From: Aureimonas psammosilenae
Lineage (GTDB): Bacteria; Pseudomonadota; Alphaproteobacteria; Rhizobiales; Rhizobiaceae
Assembly: GCF_009176975.1 (NCBI RefSeq)
Contig: NZ_WEZG01000001.1
Span: 248,001-312,000, forward strand
Length of the DNA: 64,000 nucleotides
Direction: 5' to 3'
Every line of letters begins with the position of its first letter. Position 1 is the first letter of the stretch. The notes beneath the pieces were generated by a model. It was not told the origin of the DNA. It ran no database searches and was given only the letters and a program-made list of their open reading frames with translations. Positions 34,308 to 44,400 of this stretch are shown here, piece by piece. A program made the position numbers and the translations under genes.

Positions 34308-36497
34308 GTGCCGGTCCGCTCAACCGTTCTTCCCTTCGCTTTGGCGCTCCTGGCGTCCTCCGCGCTCGCAGCTTTCGCCGACCCGGCGTTCAACCGCGTC
34401 GCGTCCTTCGCGGTGACGGACAACATGCCGAAGGGAAAGGATGCCTCCGCCAAGACCTCGGCCGAGATCATTGCGGCCAGCGAGGACGGCCGGCTTCTGG
34501 TATATTCCGACAGCCCGCTCGGCGGCATCGGCCTCATCGACATTGCCGACCCCAAAGCCCCGAAGGCCGGCGGCTTCGTGGATATGGACGGCGAGCCGAC
34601 TTCCGTCACGGTGCTCGGCGGGAAAGCGCTCGTCGCGGTCAACACGTCTGAAACGAAGGCCAGCCCTTCCGGCCGCTTGTCCGTGGTGGATTTGTCCACG
34701 AAAAGCGTCGGCGAGACCTGCGATCTCGGCGGCCAGCCGGACTCCGTCGCCGTGTCGCCGGACAAGTCGCTTCTGGCCGTCGCGATCGAGAACGAGCGCG
34801 ACGAGGACGTGAACGACGGCGCCCTGCCGCAGGCGCCGGCGGGCTTTCTCGCCATTCTGGCGTTGAAGGACGGAGCGCCGGACTGCGCGTCGATGAAGAA
34901 GGTCGATCTTTCCGGCATCGCCGCGATCGCGCCGGAAGACCCGGAGCCGGAATTCGTCTCGTTCAATTCCGACGACGAGATCGCGGTGACGCTGCAGGAA
35001 AACGACCATGTCGCGATCGTCGACGGGCGCACGGGCAAGGTCACCGGCCATTTCTCCGCCGGCTCGGTGGCGCTCGACGGCGTCGACGCGGAGGACGACG
35101 GTGCTCTTTCCTTCACCGACACGATCGAGGCGCGGCCGCGCGAGCCCGACGCCGTGAAGTGGCTGGGCACCGACCGGCTCGTCACCGCCAACGAGGGCGA
35201 TTGGAAGGGCGGCACGCGCGGCTTCACCATCTTCAAGCGTGACGGCACGGTCGCCTACGAGTCCGGCCCGAGCCTCGAGATGAAGGCGGCGGAGGCCGGA
35301 CACTATCCGGACAAGCGCTCGGACGCCAAGGGCATCGAGCCCGAAGGCCTGGAAGTCGCGAAATTCGGCGAGGACACGCTGATCTTCGTTCTGGCCGAGC
35401 GCGGCTCCGTGGTCGGCGTCTACAAGGATACGGGAGCCGCGCCGCAGTTCCTGCAGCTCCTCCCTTCCGGCGTTTCGCCGGAAGGCGCGGTCGCGATTCC
35501 CTCGCGCAATCTTCTGGCCACCGCCAACGAGGCCGATCTGGTGGAGGACGGCGCGGCCCGCTCCCATGTCATGATCTACGAGCGCGGCGAGGGGACGCCG
35601 CTTTATCCGCAGCTTGTATCGACCGAAAAGGACGGCCATCCGATCGGCTGGGGCGCTTTGTCGGGCCTTTCCGTCGATCCGTCCAACCCGATGCGCCTCC
35701 ATGCCGTCAGCGATTCGGTCTACAAGGCGATGCCGACGATCTACACGATCGACGCTTCGGCCAAGCCCGCCCGCATCGTGGATGCGATGCCGGTGACGAT
35801 GGATGGCAAGCCCGCAGCGAAGATGGATATCGAGGGCATCGCCAATGATGATGCCGGCGGTTTCTGGCTGGCGAGCGAGGGCGATGCCAAAAAGGAAGTG
35901 CCGCACCGCCTCGTTCACGTCGATGCCAAGGGTGCGGTGATGGAAACCGTGGACTTTCCCAAAACGCTTCTCCAAGGCGAAACGCGCTTCGGCGCGGAAG
36001 GCATCGCGAAAAACGGCGACACGCTCTGGATCGCCGTCCAGCGCCCTTGGAAGGATGACGAGAAGAACACGACGAAGCTCCTCGCTTATGATCTGAAGAC
36101 CAAGGAATGGGGCGCGGTCGCCTATCCTTTGGAAAAGGCCGAAGGCAAGGGCGGCTGGGTCGGTTTGTCCGAGATCGCCCTTCACGGCGACCACGCTTAT
36201 TTCATTGAGCGCGACAACCGCATCGGGCAGGCCGCGAAGCTGAAGACCATCACCCGCGTCGCCTTGGCGGAAATGAAGCCGGCAAAGCTCGGCGAAACGC
36301 TGCCGGTGGTCAGCAAAGAGACCGTGCGCGATCTTCTGCCCGACCTGAAGGCCGGCGGCGGCTATGTCGTTGACAAGGTCGAGGGCTTCGCCATCGCGCC
36401 GGACGGCAAGGCTTACATCGTCACCGACAATGACGGCGTCGACGATTCTTCCGGCGAGACCGTGTTCCTGACGCTGGACAAGCTCGCCGCCAACTGA
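34308..36497 (+). CDS. exported esterase-like phytase-family protein B with N-terminal propeller
   Basis: 729 residues from a GTG at 34308, supported by aggag eleven bases before it; a hydrophobic signal follows (LPFALALLASSALAAFA). Roughly residues 30-330 are a beta-propeller of LVIVD/choice-of-anchor-I type (GGIGLIDIADPKAPKAGGF, DGEPTSVTVLGGKALVAVNTS, VKWLGTDRLVTANEGD). From about 330 the esterase-like phytase domain follows (GWGALSGLSVDPSNPMRLHAVSD-like, MDIEGIANDDAGGFWLASEG, GFAIAPDGKAYIVTDNDG). Probably a periplasmic organophosphate-active protein under PhoB; activity is inferred. The ABC ATPase gene starts 58 bases downstream and may be in the same transcript. Confidence 0.87.
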   Translation: MPVRSTVLPFALALLASSALAAFADPAFNRVASFAVTDNMPKGKDASAKTSAEIIAASEDGRLLVYSDSPLGGIGLIDIADPKAPKAGGFVDMDGEPTSVTVLGGKALVAVNTSETKASPSGRLSVVDLSTKSVGETCDLGGQPDSVAVSPDKSLLAVAIENERDEDVNDGALPQAPAGFLAILALKDGAPDCASMKKVDLSGIAAIAPEDPEPEFVSFNSDDEIAVTLQENDHVAIVDGRTGKVTGHFSAGSVALDGVDAEDDGALSFTDTIEARPREPDAVKWLGTDRLVTANEGDWKGGTRGFTIFKRDGTVAYESGPSLEMKAAEAGHYPDKRSDAKGIEPEGLEVAKFGEDTLIFVLAERGSVVGVYKDTGAAPQFLQLLPSGVSPEGAVAIPSRNLLATANEADLVEDGAARSHVMIYERGEGTPLYPQLVSTEKDGHPIGWGALSGLSVDPSNPMRLHAVSDSVYKAMPTIYTIDASAKPARIVDAMPVTMDGKPAAKMDIEGIANDDAGGFWLASEGDAKKEVPHRLVHVDAKGAVMETVDFPKTLLQGETRFGAEGIAKNGDTLWIAVQRPWKDDEKNTTKLLAYDLKTKEWGAVAYPLEKAEGKGGWVGLSEIALHGDHAYFIERDNRIGQAAKLKTITRVALAEMKPAKLGETLPVVSKETVRDLLPDLKAGGGYVVDKVEGFAIAPDGKAYIVTDNDGVDDSSGETVFLTLDKLAAN

Positions 36498-36555
36498 GAC
36501 TTGGGATTGCCGGCGGTGCGGAGCCGCCGGCTGCTCATCTGCGAAGCGAGGGCGC

Positions 36556-37632
36556 GTGTCGGCCATCGACATCCGGAATCTGACGAAAAATTTCGGGAGC
36601 GAGGCGGTCGTGAGCGACGTGTCGCTCCATATCCGCCAGGGCGAGTTCCTGGCGCTCCTCGGGGCGTCGGGCTGCGGCAAGACCACGCTTCTTCGCATGA
36701 TCGCCGGTTTCGAGTCCCCGAGCACTGGCCGCATCCTCTTCGACGGCCGGCCAGTGGCCGGGGAGGGGATCGACGTGCCCCCCGAAAAACGCAACGTCGC
36801 CATCGTCTTCCAGTCCTACGCCCTTTGGCCGCATATGAGCGTCGCCGAGAATGTCGGCTATCCGCTCCGGGTGCGGGGTGTGAAGGGTTCTGCCAAGGCT
36901 GCACGTGTGGCCGAGGCTTTGGCGGCGGTGGATCTATCAGGCTTCGAGAACCGTCGTCCGGCCGATCTGTCCGGCGGTCAGCGCCAGCGCGTCGCGCTCG
37001 CCCGCTGCCTTGCGATGGAGCCCTCCGTGGTGCTTCTCGACGAGCCGCTCGCCAATCTCGACGTTCACCTTCGCGCGTCGATGGAGGAAACCTTCTCGGC
37101 CTTCCACCGGCGCACCGGGGCGACCATGGTCTATGTGACGCACGACCAGAGCGAGGCCATGGCCATGGCCGACCGCATCGCCGTGATGGATCGCGGCCGG
37201 CTGCTCCAGGCCAGCGCGCCGGCGATCCTCCATGCCGAGCCCGCCAACGAGACCGTGGCGCGCTTCGTCGGCAATGGCCGCGTGGTGGACTGCACGGTGC
37301 TCGGCCGCGCCGAGAACGGGCGGATGCGGGTGTCCCTGTTCGGTGTGCCGGCGCTCGTGCGGGCCGGCGAAAGGACGGTTGGAATGGGCGCGGGCCGGCT
37401 TTGCCTTCGCGCGGAGGACCTGCGCCTCGGCGAAGGCTTTGCCGCCAGCGTCCGCGCTTGCCGCTTCACCGGGGCGCGCGCCGTTCTCGCGGTTTCGCCG
37501 GAAAACAAGCCGGATGTCGAGCTTCTCGTGTCGAACGACGCGCCGTTGCCGCCCGGAACGCCGGTTCGCGTGGTGGTTTGCGACGGCTGGCTGATGCCGG
37601 ACGAGATCGCCTCGGCCGAGCGGGCTGCGTGA
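36556..37632 (+). CDS. ABC importer ATPase (FbpC/PotA type)
   Basis: 358 residues from a GTG. Walker A GASGCGKTT, Q-loop VFQSYALWPHM, signature LSGGQRQRVALARCLA, Walker B VVLLDEPLANLD and the switch His in VTHDQSEAM; a C-terminal TOBE-like regulatory domain (about 240-358). This group serves importers of ferric iron, phosphonates, hexose phosphates, spermidine or sulfate. Its only nearby partners are the permease and binding protein on the opposite strand, whose last codon lies four bases away. Its position behind a Pho-box gene suggests a phosphorylated cargo, while the neighbouring PadR/DUF2218 genes suggest iron. Confidence 0.9.
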   Translation: MSAIDIRNLTKNFGSEAVVSDVSLHIRQGEFLALLGASGCGKTTLLRMIAGFESPSTGRILFDGRPVAGEGIDVPPEKRNVAIVFQSYALWPHMSVAENVGYPLRVRGVKGSAKAARVAEALAAVDLSGFENRRPADLSGGQRQRVALARCLAMEPSVVLLDEPLANLDVHLRASMEETFSAFHRRTGATMVYVTHDQSEAMAMADRIAVMDRGRLLQASAPAILHAEPANETVARFVGNGRVVDCTVLGRAENGRMRVSLFGVPALVRAGERTVGMGAGRLCLRAEDLRLGEGFAASVRACRFTGARAVLAVSPENKPDVELLVSNDAPLPPGTPVRVVVCDGWLMPDEIASAERAA

Positions 37633-37635
37633 AGC

Positions 37636-39336
37636 TCAGTTGCGCCAGGGCACGGTGCCGGGCGGCAGGCGCTTGCCCAAGACCGAGGCGAGCAGCATCA
37701 GCGCCACCGTCACCGCGACGCTGACGACCGACACGGCGGCGGCCAGGACGCTGCGCCCTGCGTCTTCCAGATTGAACACGACGACACCGAGCGTTTCGTT
37801 GCCGGCCGACCAAAGAAGCGCCGAGACCGTCAACTCGTTGAACGCCGTCATGAAGACAAGCAGCCCGCCCGCCGCCGTCGCGGGGGCGAGAAGCGGCACG
37901 ACCACCGTTCGGAGGCGAAAGGCGAAGCCCGCGCCGGTCATGCGCGCCGCTTCCTCCAGCGCGCGGTCGATCTGGAGAAGCGATGCCGCCACGGGCCGCG
38001 CCGCCAGAACCAGAAAGCGCGCCAGATAGGCGAGGAAGATGATCCAGATCGTGTTGTAGAGCGAGACGCCGAGAAGCGGCAGCGGGCGGATGAAAAGAAG
38101 GATCGCCGCGATGCCGAGAACGATGCCGGGCAGGGCGTAGGGCACCTCGGCGGCCATGTTGAGCGCGCTGGCCAGCCGCCCGCGCTTCCAGGTGACGAGA
38201 TAGGCGAAGGGCACGGCGACGCACATCAGGAACAGCGCCGCCCCGCCCGCCAGCAGGAAGGAGTTGCGGAAGGCGCGAACCGTCGCGTCCTGCCGGAACA
38301 AAACCTCGGCGAAGTTCTGGAGCGTCACCGTGGCGGATGAAAGCGGCACGCCATAGGCGGTAACGAGCGAGGTGGCGAGAAGCCCGGACAACGGCGCGAC
38401 GAGGATCAGCGCGATCACTCCCCAGGCGAGGAGCTCGGCCGGCAGGCGCCAATGGCGCAGCGGAAAATGCGCGTCCGCTCGCGCCGATCCGGCGAGGCGA
38501 AAATCGCGGCGGCGCAGCATCAAGGCCTGAACGGCAAAGCCCAGGGCGGCGAGGCACCCGATCAGGATCGACAGAACGGCGGCTTCCGCGATGATGCTCG
38601 GCCCGAAGCTCGCGAGGCGCTGATAGATGAGAGTCGGCAGCACCGTGTAGCCGGCCGGGATGCCGAGAAAGGCGGGAATGCCAAAATTGCCGATCGCCGA
38701 CACGAAGGCGAGCGCACCGCCCGCGACAAGAGCCGGCGTCATCAAGGGCAGGATCACGGTGCGCAAGGTGAAAAGCCGTCCGGCGCCCGACGCGCGCGCC
38801 GCCTCGATCTGCTCGCGCGGCAGGGCGCGCAGCGCCGTTCTGACGGCCAGAAACACCAGAGGCGCATGCTGGATGCCGAGAACGAGGACGATGCCTGCCT
38901 CGCTGAAGAACGGGTTCGGCGTGCCGAGCTTGGGGGCAAGGCCCAAGGTTCGAAGCAGCGGGCTCGCCGGGCCGCCGAGCTGCGCGAAGGCAAGCGCGGA
39001 GATTTGCGGCGGGATCATCAGCGGGGTCAGGAAGGCGAAGACGAGTGCGCCCTTGGCCCTGAGATCGAACAGGACCACGAGACAGGCGAAGGCGCCGCCG
39101 AGGACAAGCGAAATCGCCGAACCCAGAACCGCCGTCTTCACCGAATGCCAGGCGGCGATCCAGGTCGAGCGCGAGGATAGAACGGAGGCGAGAACGCCCG
39201 TGTCGAGCCGCCCGCCCGGCGCGAAGGCTTCCCAAAGGAGCCGCGCGAGCGGAACGACGCTGACGAGCGCCACGAAGCCGACGGTGGCGAGAAGAATCAG
39301 CCGCTCGCCCGCGTCGGCCTGTCTCGAAGCTGGCAA
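37636..39336 (-). CDS. ABC importer double permease (FbpB type)
   Basis: 566 residues, twelve or so membrane segments in two homologous halves, each ending in the EAA coupling loop (LPREQIEAARASGAGRLFTLRTVILPLM and IDRALEEAARMTGAGFAFRLRTVVVPLL). Such fused permeases occur in ferric-iron and aminoethylphosphonate importers. The frame is the same as that of the upstream binding-protein gene, whose TGA is the nearest in-frame stop; the only acceptable start is TTG at 39336, with just AAGG before it, so translation probably depends on coupling. Confidence 0.92.
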   Translation of the reverse strand: MPASRQADAGERLILLATVGFVALVSVVPLARLLWEAFAPGGRLDTGVLASVLSSRSTWIAAWHSVKTAVLGSAISLVLGGAFACLVVLFDLRAKGALVFAFLTPLMIPPQISALAFAQLGGPASPLLRTLGLAPKLGTPNPFFSEAGIVLVLGIQHAPLVFLAVRTALRALPREQIEAARASGAGRLFTLRTVILPLMTPALVAGGALAFVSAIGNFGIPAFLGIPAGYTVLPTLIYQRLASFGPSIIAEAAVLSILIGCLAALGFAVQALMLRRRDFRLAGSARADAHFPLRHWRLPAELLAWGVIALILVAPLSGLLATSLVTAYGVPLSSATVTLQNFAEVLFRQDATVRAFRNSFLLAGGAALFLMCVAVPFAYLVTWKRGRLASALNMAAEVPYALPGIVLGIAAILLFIRPLPLLGVSLYNTIWIIFLAYLARFLVLAARPVAASLLQIDRALEEAARMTGAGFAFRLRTVVVPLLAPATAAGGLLVFMTAFNELTVSALLWSAGNETLGVVVFNLEDAGRSVLAAAVSVVSVAVTVALMLLASVLGKRLPPGTVPWRN

Positions 39337-39345
39337 ACCTTGAAC

Positions 39346-40329
39346 TCAGCCGCCGAATAGTTCGGAAAAGCGCTTCTTGTTTTCCGTCTCGTCGGCGAGG
39401 GCTTTGGCCGCATCGAAAGGCAGGAGCTTGATGCTGGCGACGGACGGGAAGCCGGCCGGCGGCTCGACGCCGTCGCGGGCCGGAAGGTAGCCCTGCTTCG
39501 CGGCAAGCTTCTGGCCGTCTTCGCTGAGGAGGAAGTTCACGAAGGCCTTGGCGCCCTCGACGTTCTTCGCCGTCTTCAGGATCGCGACCGGCTCGGTCAC
39601 GGCCGACACGCCTTCCGTCGGGAACACGAACTTCACCGGCGAGCCCTTGGTGGCTTCGCGGATCGGCAGATAATCGACGATGACGCCATAGGCCTTTTCG
39701 CCGCCGGCCACCGACTTCAACACGGCGCCGTTACCGCCCGAGGCCGTGGTGCCGTTCTTGGCGAGGGCTTCCAGATAGGACCAGCCGAATTGCGGATCTT
39801 GCGCGAGCGTCGCGACATGAACGAGCGCTGCGCCCGACGTCAGCGGGCTCGGCATCGTCACCTGCCCTTTGAATTCCGGCTTGGCGAGATCCTTCCAGGT
39901 CGCCGGCGCGCCTTCCGCGGCGGTGTTGGCGACAAAGCCCGTGGTGATGAGCTTGGTGGAGAAGTAGGTCTTGGCCGCGTCGAACAACGCCGGCTTGAAG
40001 CCGGAAACGTCCGCCGCTTCGAAGGGCATGAGGCGGTCGTCGCGCTTCAGCCCTTCCATGGTCACGCTGTCGGCGATCAGAAGCACGTCCGGCTGCGGGT
40101 TGCCGCCGGCGAACTCCGCCTGGAGTTTCGCCACCATCTTGGTGGTGCCGTCGCGCACCCATTCCACCGCGATCTCGGGATGCTTGGCCTTGAAGGCGTC
40201 GACGGTGGCCTGCGCGTCCTCGTTCGGCTGGCTCGTGTAAAGAACGAGCTTGGAGCTTTGCGCGAAAGCGGGCGCGGTCGAGACGAGGGTGGCGAGAAGG
40301 ACGCCGAGAACGCCGAGGCGACGGTTCAT
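39346..40329 (-). CDS. ABC importer periplasmic binding protein, family 1
   Basis: 327 residues. Signal peptide (RRLGVLGVLLATLVSTAPAFA), then KLVLYTSQPNEDAQATVDAFKAKHPEI, the usual opening of FbpA/AfuA/PhnS-like proteins, and VTMPSPLTSGAALVHVA. The site where FbpA-type iron binders have two adjacent tyrosines reads YGVIVDYLPIRE here, with a single Tyr, so classical ferric binding is unlikely. Phosphonate or sugar-phosphate binding is plausible for this family and the nearby Pho boxes, but not shown. A cggag site precedes the ATG. One minus-strand PhoB half-site (CTGTCAC, 40417 to 40411) lies upstream without a proper second half. Confidence 0.88.
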   Translation of the reverse strand: MNRRLGVLGVLLATLVSTAPAFAQSSKLVLYTSQPNEDAQATVDAFKAKHPEIAVEWVRDGTTKMVAKLQAEFAGGNPQPDVLLIADSVTMEGLKRDDRLMPFEAADVSGFKPALFDAAKTYFSTKLITTGFVANTAAEGAPATWKDLAKPEFKGQVTMPSPLTSGAALVHVATLAQDPQFGWSYLEALAKNGTTASGGNGAVLKSVAGGEKAYGVIVDYLPIREATKGSPVKFVFPTEGVSAVTEPVAILKTAKNVEGAKAFVNFLLSEDGQKLAAKQGYLPARDGVEPPAGFPSVASIKLLPFDAAKALADETENKKRFSELFGG

Positions 40330-40477
40330 GGGGCTGAACTCCGGTTGGAATCGCTGGGGCCCTGCCGGGCTTTCGGCGAAGGGTGCGCCGCGAGGCCTAT
40401 TACGACAACCGTGACAGTTTGACGAAGGGTTTCGTGAACGGGCCGAGCGGGCTTCCGCCGAGCTCCATGAACAATGC

Positions 40478-40497
40478 GACATATATCTCGATATGTC
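40478..40497. promoter_or_regulatory. candidate PadR operator
   Basis: GACATAT (40478-40484), six bases, ATATGTC (40491-40497): a perfect 7+7 inverted repeat 35 bases upstream of the PadR start codon. The related sequence TATGTCGAGATTTATATC follows at 40510-40526 and shares the ATGTC and CGAGAT words. Confidence 0.6.
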
Positions 40498-40532
40498 TTG
40501 ATTTGCGTTATGTCGAGATTTATATCGGCTCC

Positions 40533-41093
40533 ATGAAACATGATCATCATCACCCCGATCATCATCACGACCATGGCCGTCATCACGAGGGCGTGGAGGG
40601 CGGGCGGCACCGGCGCGGCGGGCGCATGGGAGGGCGTCTCTTCGACTACGGCGACCTTCGGCTTCTGGTTCTCGCCATGCTGGCCGAACGTCCCCGCCAT
40701 GGCTACGAACTCATCAAGGACATCGAGGAGAAGTTCGGCGGCAGCTACAGCCCGAGCCCCGGCGTCATCTATCCGACGCTTTCCTGGCTGGAGGACATGG
40801 GCTACGCGGCGGTGGAAGCCGAAGGCGGCAACCGCAAGAGCTACCGCGTGACGGGGGAAGGGGAGGCCTTTCTTGTCCTCAACCGGACGGCGGCCGATGA
40901 GCTTCTGGCGCGCGGGGGCGAAGGTGGGCCGCGCGGCCGTCCCGACCTGCCGCCGCCGGTGCTGCGTGCCATGGAAAACCTGAAGCTCGCCCTTCGCCTG
41001 CGCCTTCGCGAAGGCCCCTTGAGCCCCGACCATGCCGAAGCGGTCGCCGCCGTGCTCGACGAAGCCGCCCGCGCCGTCGAGCGTAACCGATAG
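40533..41093 (+). CDS. PadR-family regulator with histidine-rich N-terminus
   Basis: 186 residues from ATG 40533. The first 30 residues hold about 14 histidines in HDHHH and HHHDH clusters, a likely metal-binding tail. Then a PadR winged helix: LVLAMLAERPRHGYELIKDIEEKFGGSYSPSPGVIYPTLSWLEDMGYAAVEAEGGNRKSYRVTGEG, and a C-terminal dimerisation helix. PadR proteins of this type are often linked to siderophore-interacting and DUF2218 genes. The earlier in-frame start at 40383 would run through the operator and is rejected. The DUF2218 gene follows after 13 bases. Confidence 0.9.
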   Translation: MKHDHHHPDHHHDHGRHHEGVEGGRHRRGGRMGGRLFDYGDLRLLVLAMLAERPRHGYELIKDIEEKFGGSYSPSPGVIYPTLSWLEDMGYAAVEAEGGNRKSYRVTGEGEAFLVLNRTAADELLARGGEGGPRGRPDLPPPVLRAMENLKLALRLRLREGPLSPDHAEAVAAVLDEAARAVERNR

Positions 41094-41106
41094 AAAGGGA
41101 CACCCA

Positions 41107-41421
41107 ATGAGCGAAGGCATCGAACCCGTGGCCGGACGCCACAACGCGGTCACCGAGGTCGCGACCGAGCATGCGAGCCGCTATCTCCAGCAGCTCTGCA
41201 AGCATTTCTCTCACAAGATTCCCGCGTCCTTCGACGAGACCGCGGGGCGCATCACATTCCAGATCGGCGAATGCCGTCTCCGCGCGGAAGGCGGAACGCT
41301 GCATATGGCGGCCGATGCCCCGAGCGAGGCCGAACTCGCCCAGTTGAAGGACGTGATCGACCGCCATCTGGTGCGCTTCGCCTTTCGCGAGGAACTCGCG
41401 ATCCGCTGGCAGCCCGCCTGA
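41107..41421 (+). CDS. DUF2218 protein
   Basis: 104 residues, full family length. The DUF2218 pattern is clear: ATEHASRYLQQLCKHFSHKIPASFDETAGRITFQIGECRLRAEGGTLHM and ends with HLVRFAFREELAIRWQ. The biochemical role is unknown; the family is commonly encoded beside siderophore and iron-uptake genes. Here it is in an operon with the His-rich PadR regulator. A gaaagggac site precedes the ATG. Confidence 0.9.
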   Translation: MSEGIEPVAGRHNAVTEVATEHASRYLQQLCKHFSHKIPASFDETAGRITFQIGECRLRAEGGTLHMAADAPSEAELAQLKDVIDRHLVRFAFREELAIRWQPA

Positions 41422-41431
41422 GGCTCGACGA

Positions 41432-44400
41432 TCAGGCCGAGGCGGTCCTGCGGACCGGTTCGGCATCCTCGTTCAGCTTGCTGAGAAGAGCTTCTTCCGA
41501 CATCGGGCGCGCCAGAAGGAAACCCTGCACTTCCCGGCACTGGTCGCGGGTCAGCATGGCGAGCTGCTCGTTGGTCTCGACGCCCTCGGCGGTGACATCG
41601 AGACCGAGCGCCTTTCCGAGCCCCAGGATCGCCTGCACCACGGCCCGCCCGCCGCCATCCTCCATGTTGGAGATGAACCGGCGGTCGATCTTGATGACGT
41701 CGAAGGGGAAATCGCAGAGATAGCTCATGGACGAGTAGCCGGTGCCGAAATCGTCCATCGCGAGCTTCACGCCCAGCGACTTCAACTGGCCGATCATGTG
41801 CCGCGCCCGCTCCGCATCCTCCATCAGGACGCCTTCGGTGATCTCCAGTTCCAGCCGCGAGCCTTCCATGCCGGCTTCGGCCAGGGCCGAGGCCACCACG
41901 TCGCAGAAGCGGTCGTCCCTGAACTGGACGGGCGAGACGTTCACCGAAACGCCGATCCCGGACATCGGCGCGATGGTTCGGCAGGCGGTGCGCAAGATCC
42001 ATTCGCCGAGCGGCCCGACAAGGCCGCTGCGCTCTGCCAGCGGAATGAACTCCGCCGGGCTGATGCGACCGCGTTCGGGATGCAGCCAGCGCACCAGCGC
42101 CTCGACGCTGCGAACGGTGCGGTTGTTGGTGTCGTAGCGCGGCTGGTATTCCAGAAAGAACTGGCCGAGCGCGATCGAGCGGCGCATCTCGTCGATCGTC
42201 CGCCGGTCGGCGGCGCTGCGCGCGTTGCGCTCGGCGGAATGGAAGCGGTATCGCGCACCGCCTTCTTCCTTGGCCCGCGACAGGGCGAGGTCGGCGCAGC
42301 GCAGAAGCTCGTCGGCTTCGCGTGCATCGTCCGGCGCAACGGCGATGCCAAGCGACGCGCTCAAGGCAAATTCCCGGTTCTTGAAGCGCACCGGCACCGC
42401 GATGGCGGCCAGCAACCGGTCGCAGAACGCTTCCGTCTCGTCGTTCTCCTGATCGGGGCCGGCGATCACGAATTCGCTGTTGCCGACGCGCGCGACGATC
42501 TGGTCGTCCTCGATGAAACGGCGCAGGCGATCGGCGATCTCGGCCAGAACGCCATCGGCTCCCTCGTGTCCGAGCGCCTCGCCGACGTCCGCGAACCGGT
42601 CGAGATCGAGGTAGAAAAGCGAAAAGCGCGCCGTGGAATGGTTCAGCGCCGAGCCGAGAAAGGACATCAGGCGGGCCCGGTTCGGCAGGCCCGTGACGGA
42701 ATCGAGTTGCGCCTGGCGCTTGGCGTCCTCGAAGGCTTCGGCGAGCGCGACGTTCTTGGTCACGTCGGTCGCGAATTTCACGACCTTGAAGGGCTGGCCC
42801 TTCGGGTCGAGAATCGGGTTGTAGGTGGCCTGGAGCCAAACCCGGCGGCCGCTCTTGCCCACCCGCTCGATCATGCCGCTGTGAAACTCGCCGGCGCGCA
42901 GCTTGCGCCAAAGCTTGGCATAATCGTCGCTGCCCACCGCTTCGGGCGTCACCAGCATGCTGTGATGCTGGCCGCGCAACTCCTCGGCGTCGTAGCCGAG
43001 GGCGGCGAGAATGTTCTCGTTGGCCTCCAGGATCGTGCCGTCGAGCGACAGCGTGACGACCCCTTGCGACTTGCCGATCGCCTCGATCTGGCCCTGATAA
43101 TCCGCGCGCCGAAGCTTTTCGTCGGTGATGTCGACGGCGTATTCCACGATCTTGAAGGGCCGCCCGTTCAGATCGAAAATCGGGTTGAAGGTCGCCTGGA
43201 GCCAGACCTCGCGGCCGTTCTTGCCGATCTGCAGGAATTCGCCGGCCTGATGGCGTCCTTCCCCGAGCTCGCGCCAGAAGGCGGCGGAGGTCTGCGTATC
43301 CCGGTCGCCGGGATGCTGGAACATGCGGTGGTGACGCCCGAGCACCTCGACATAGCGATAGCCCATCATGTCGAGGAAGTTGTCGTTGGCGTCGAGGACC
43401 TTGCCGTCCAGCCCGAATGACACCACGGCCTGCGATTTGTGGATGGCCGCGATCTGTCCCTGGTGGTCGGCGTGCTGCCGCTTCTCGTGCGTCAGGACGC
43501 TGGCATATTTCACCACCCGCATGGGGCGGCCGTTCATGTCGAAGATCGGGTTGTAGCTCGCTTGAAGCCAGATTTCCCGGCCGTTCTTGCCGATCCGCTT
43601 GTATTCCCCGGCATGGTGGCGTCCGAGATTCAGATCGCGCCAGAAGCCGGCATATTCGATGCTGTGGGCATGCGAGGGCTCCACGAACATGCGGTGATGC
43701 CGGCCGCAGATCTCCGCCATGGAATAGCCGACGGCGTCGAGAAAGATGTCGTTGGCTTCCAGGATCGCGCCATTCAGATCGAAGGTGATCACGGCATGGG
43801 ACTTGTGGATCGCCGCGATCTGCCATTCGTATTCGGCCTGCCGCAGCTTCTGCGCCGTGACGTCGAGAGCGTATTTGACGATCTTCACCAGCCGGCCGGA
43901 CGGGTCGAAGATCGGATTGTAGGTGGCCTGAAGCCACACCTCCATTTCGCCCTTGGCCAGGCGCTTGTATTCGCCGGCCTGATGGCATCCTTGCGAAAGG
44001 CGGCCCCAGAAATCCGCATAGGCTTCGCTGTCGCCGATGGCGGGCTCGACGAGCATCCGGTGATGACACCCGACGATCTCATTGAGGCGGTAGCCCACGA
44101 TGTCGAGGAAGCGGTCGTTGGCGTCGAGGATGGTGCCGTCCAGCGCGAACTGAACCACGGCCTGCGACTTGTGGATCGCCTCGATCTGGCTGCGATCGTC
44201 CGCGGTCCGGCGCTGCTGCGACGAAACGTCCGACACGATGGCGACGTTTTCCTTCAAGCGCCCGGCGGCGTCGCGGATCGGCGTGCGGTGGAAGCGGACC
44301 CAGATTTCCGATCCGTCCTTGCGCAGGCGCCGCGACAGGCTCGTGCCATCCTCGTCGTCTTCGTCGCCGCCATAGGCAGCGGCGGTCTCGTCGGGCGGAG

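Noticed and set aside
39346-40329. Assignment of the binding protein as ferric-iron FbpA
   Set aside because: The neighbouring tyrosine pair that holds iron is missing (YGVIVDYL), so only the broad family is stated.
40402-40423. Pho box upstream of the importer binding-protein gene
   Set aside because: One good half-site (CTGTCAC on the minus strand) is present, but the next TTGTCGT is two bases out of phase, so it is not a proper box.
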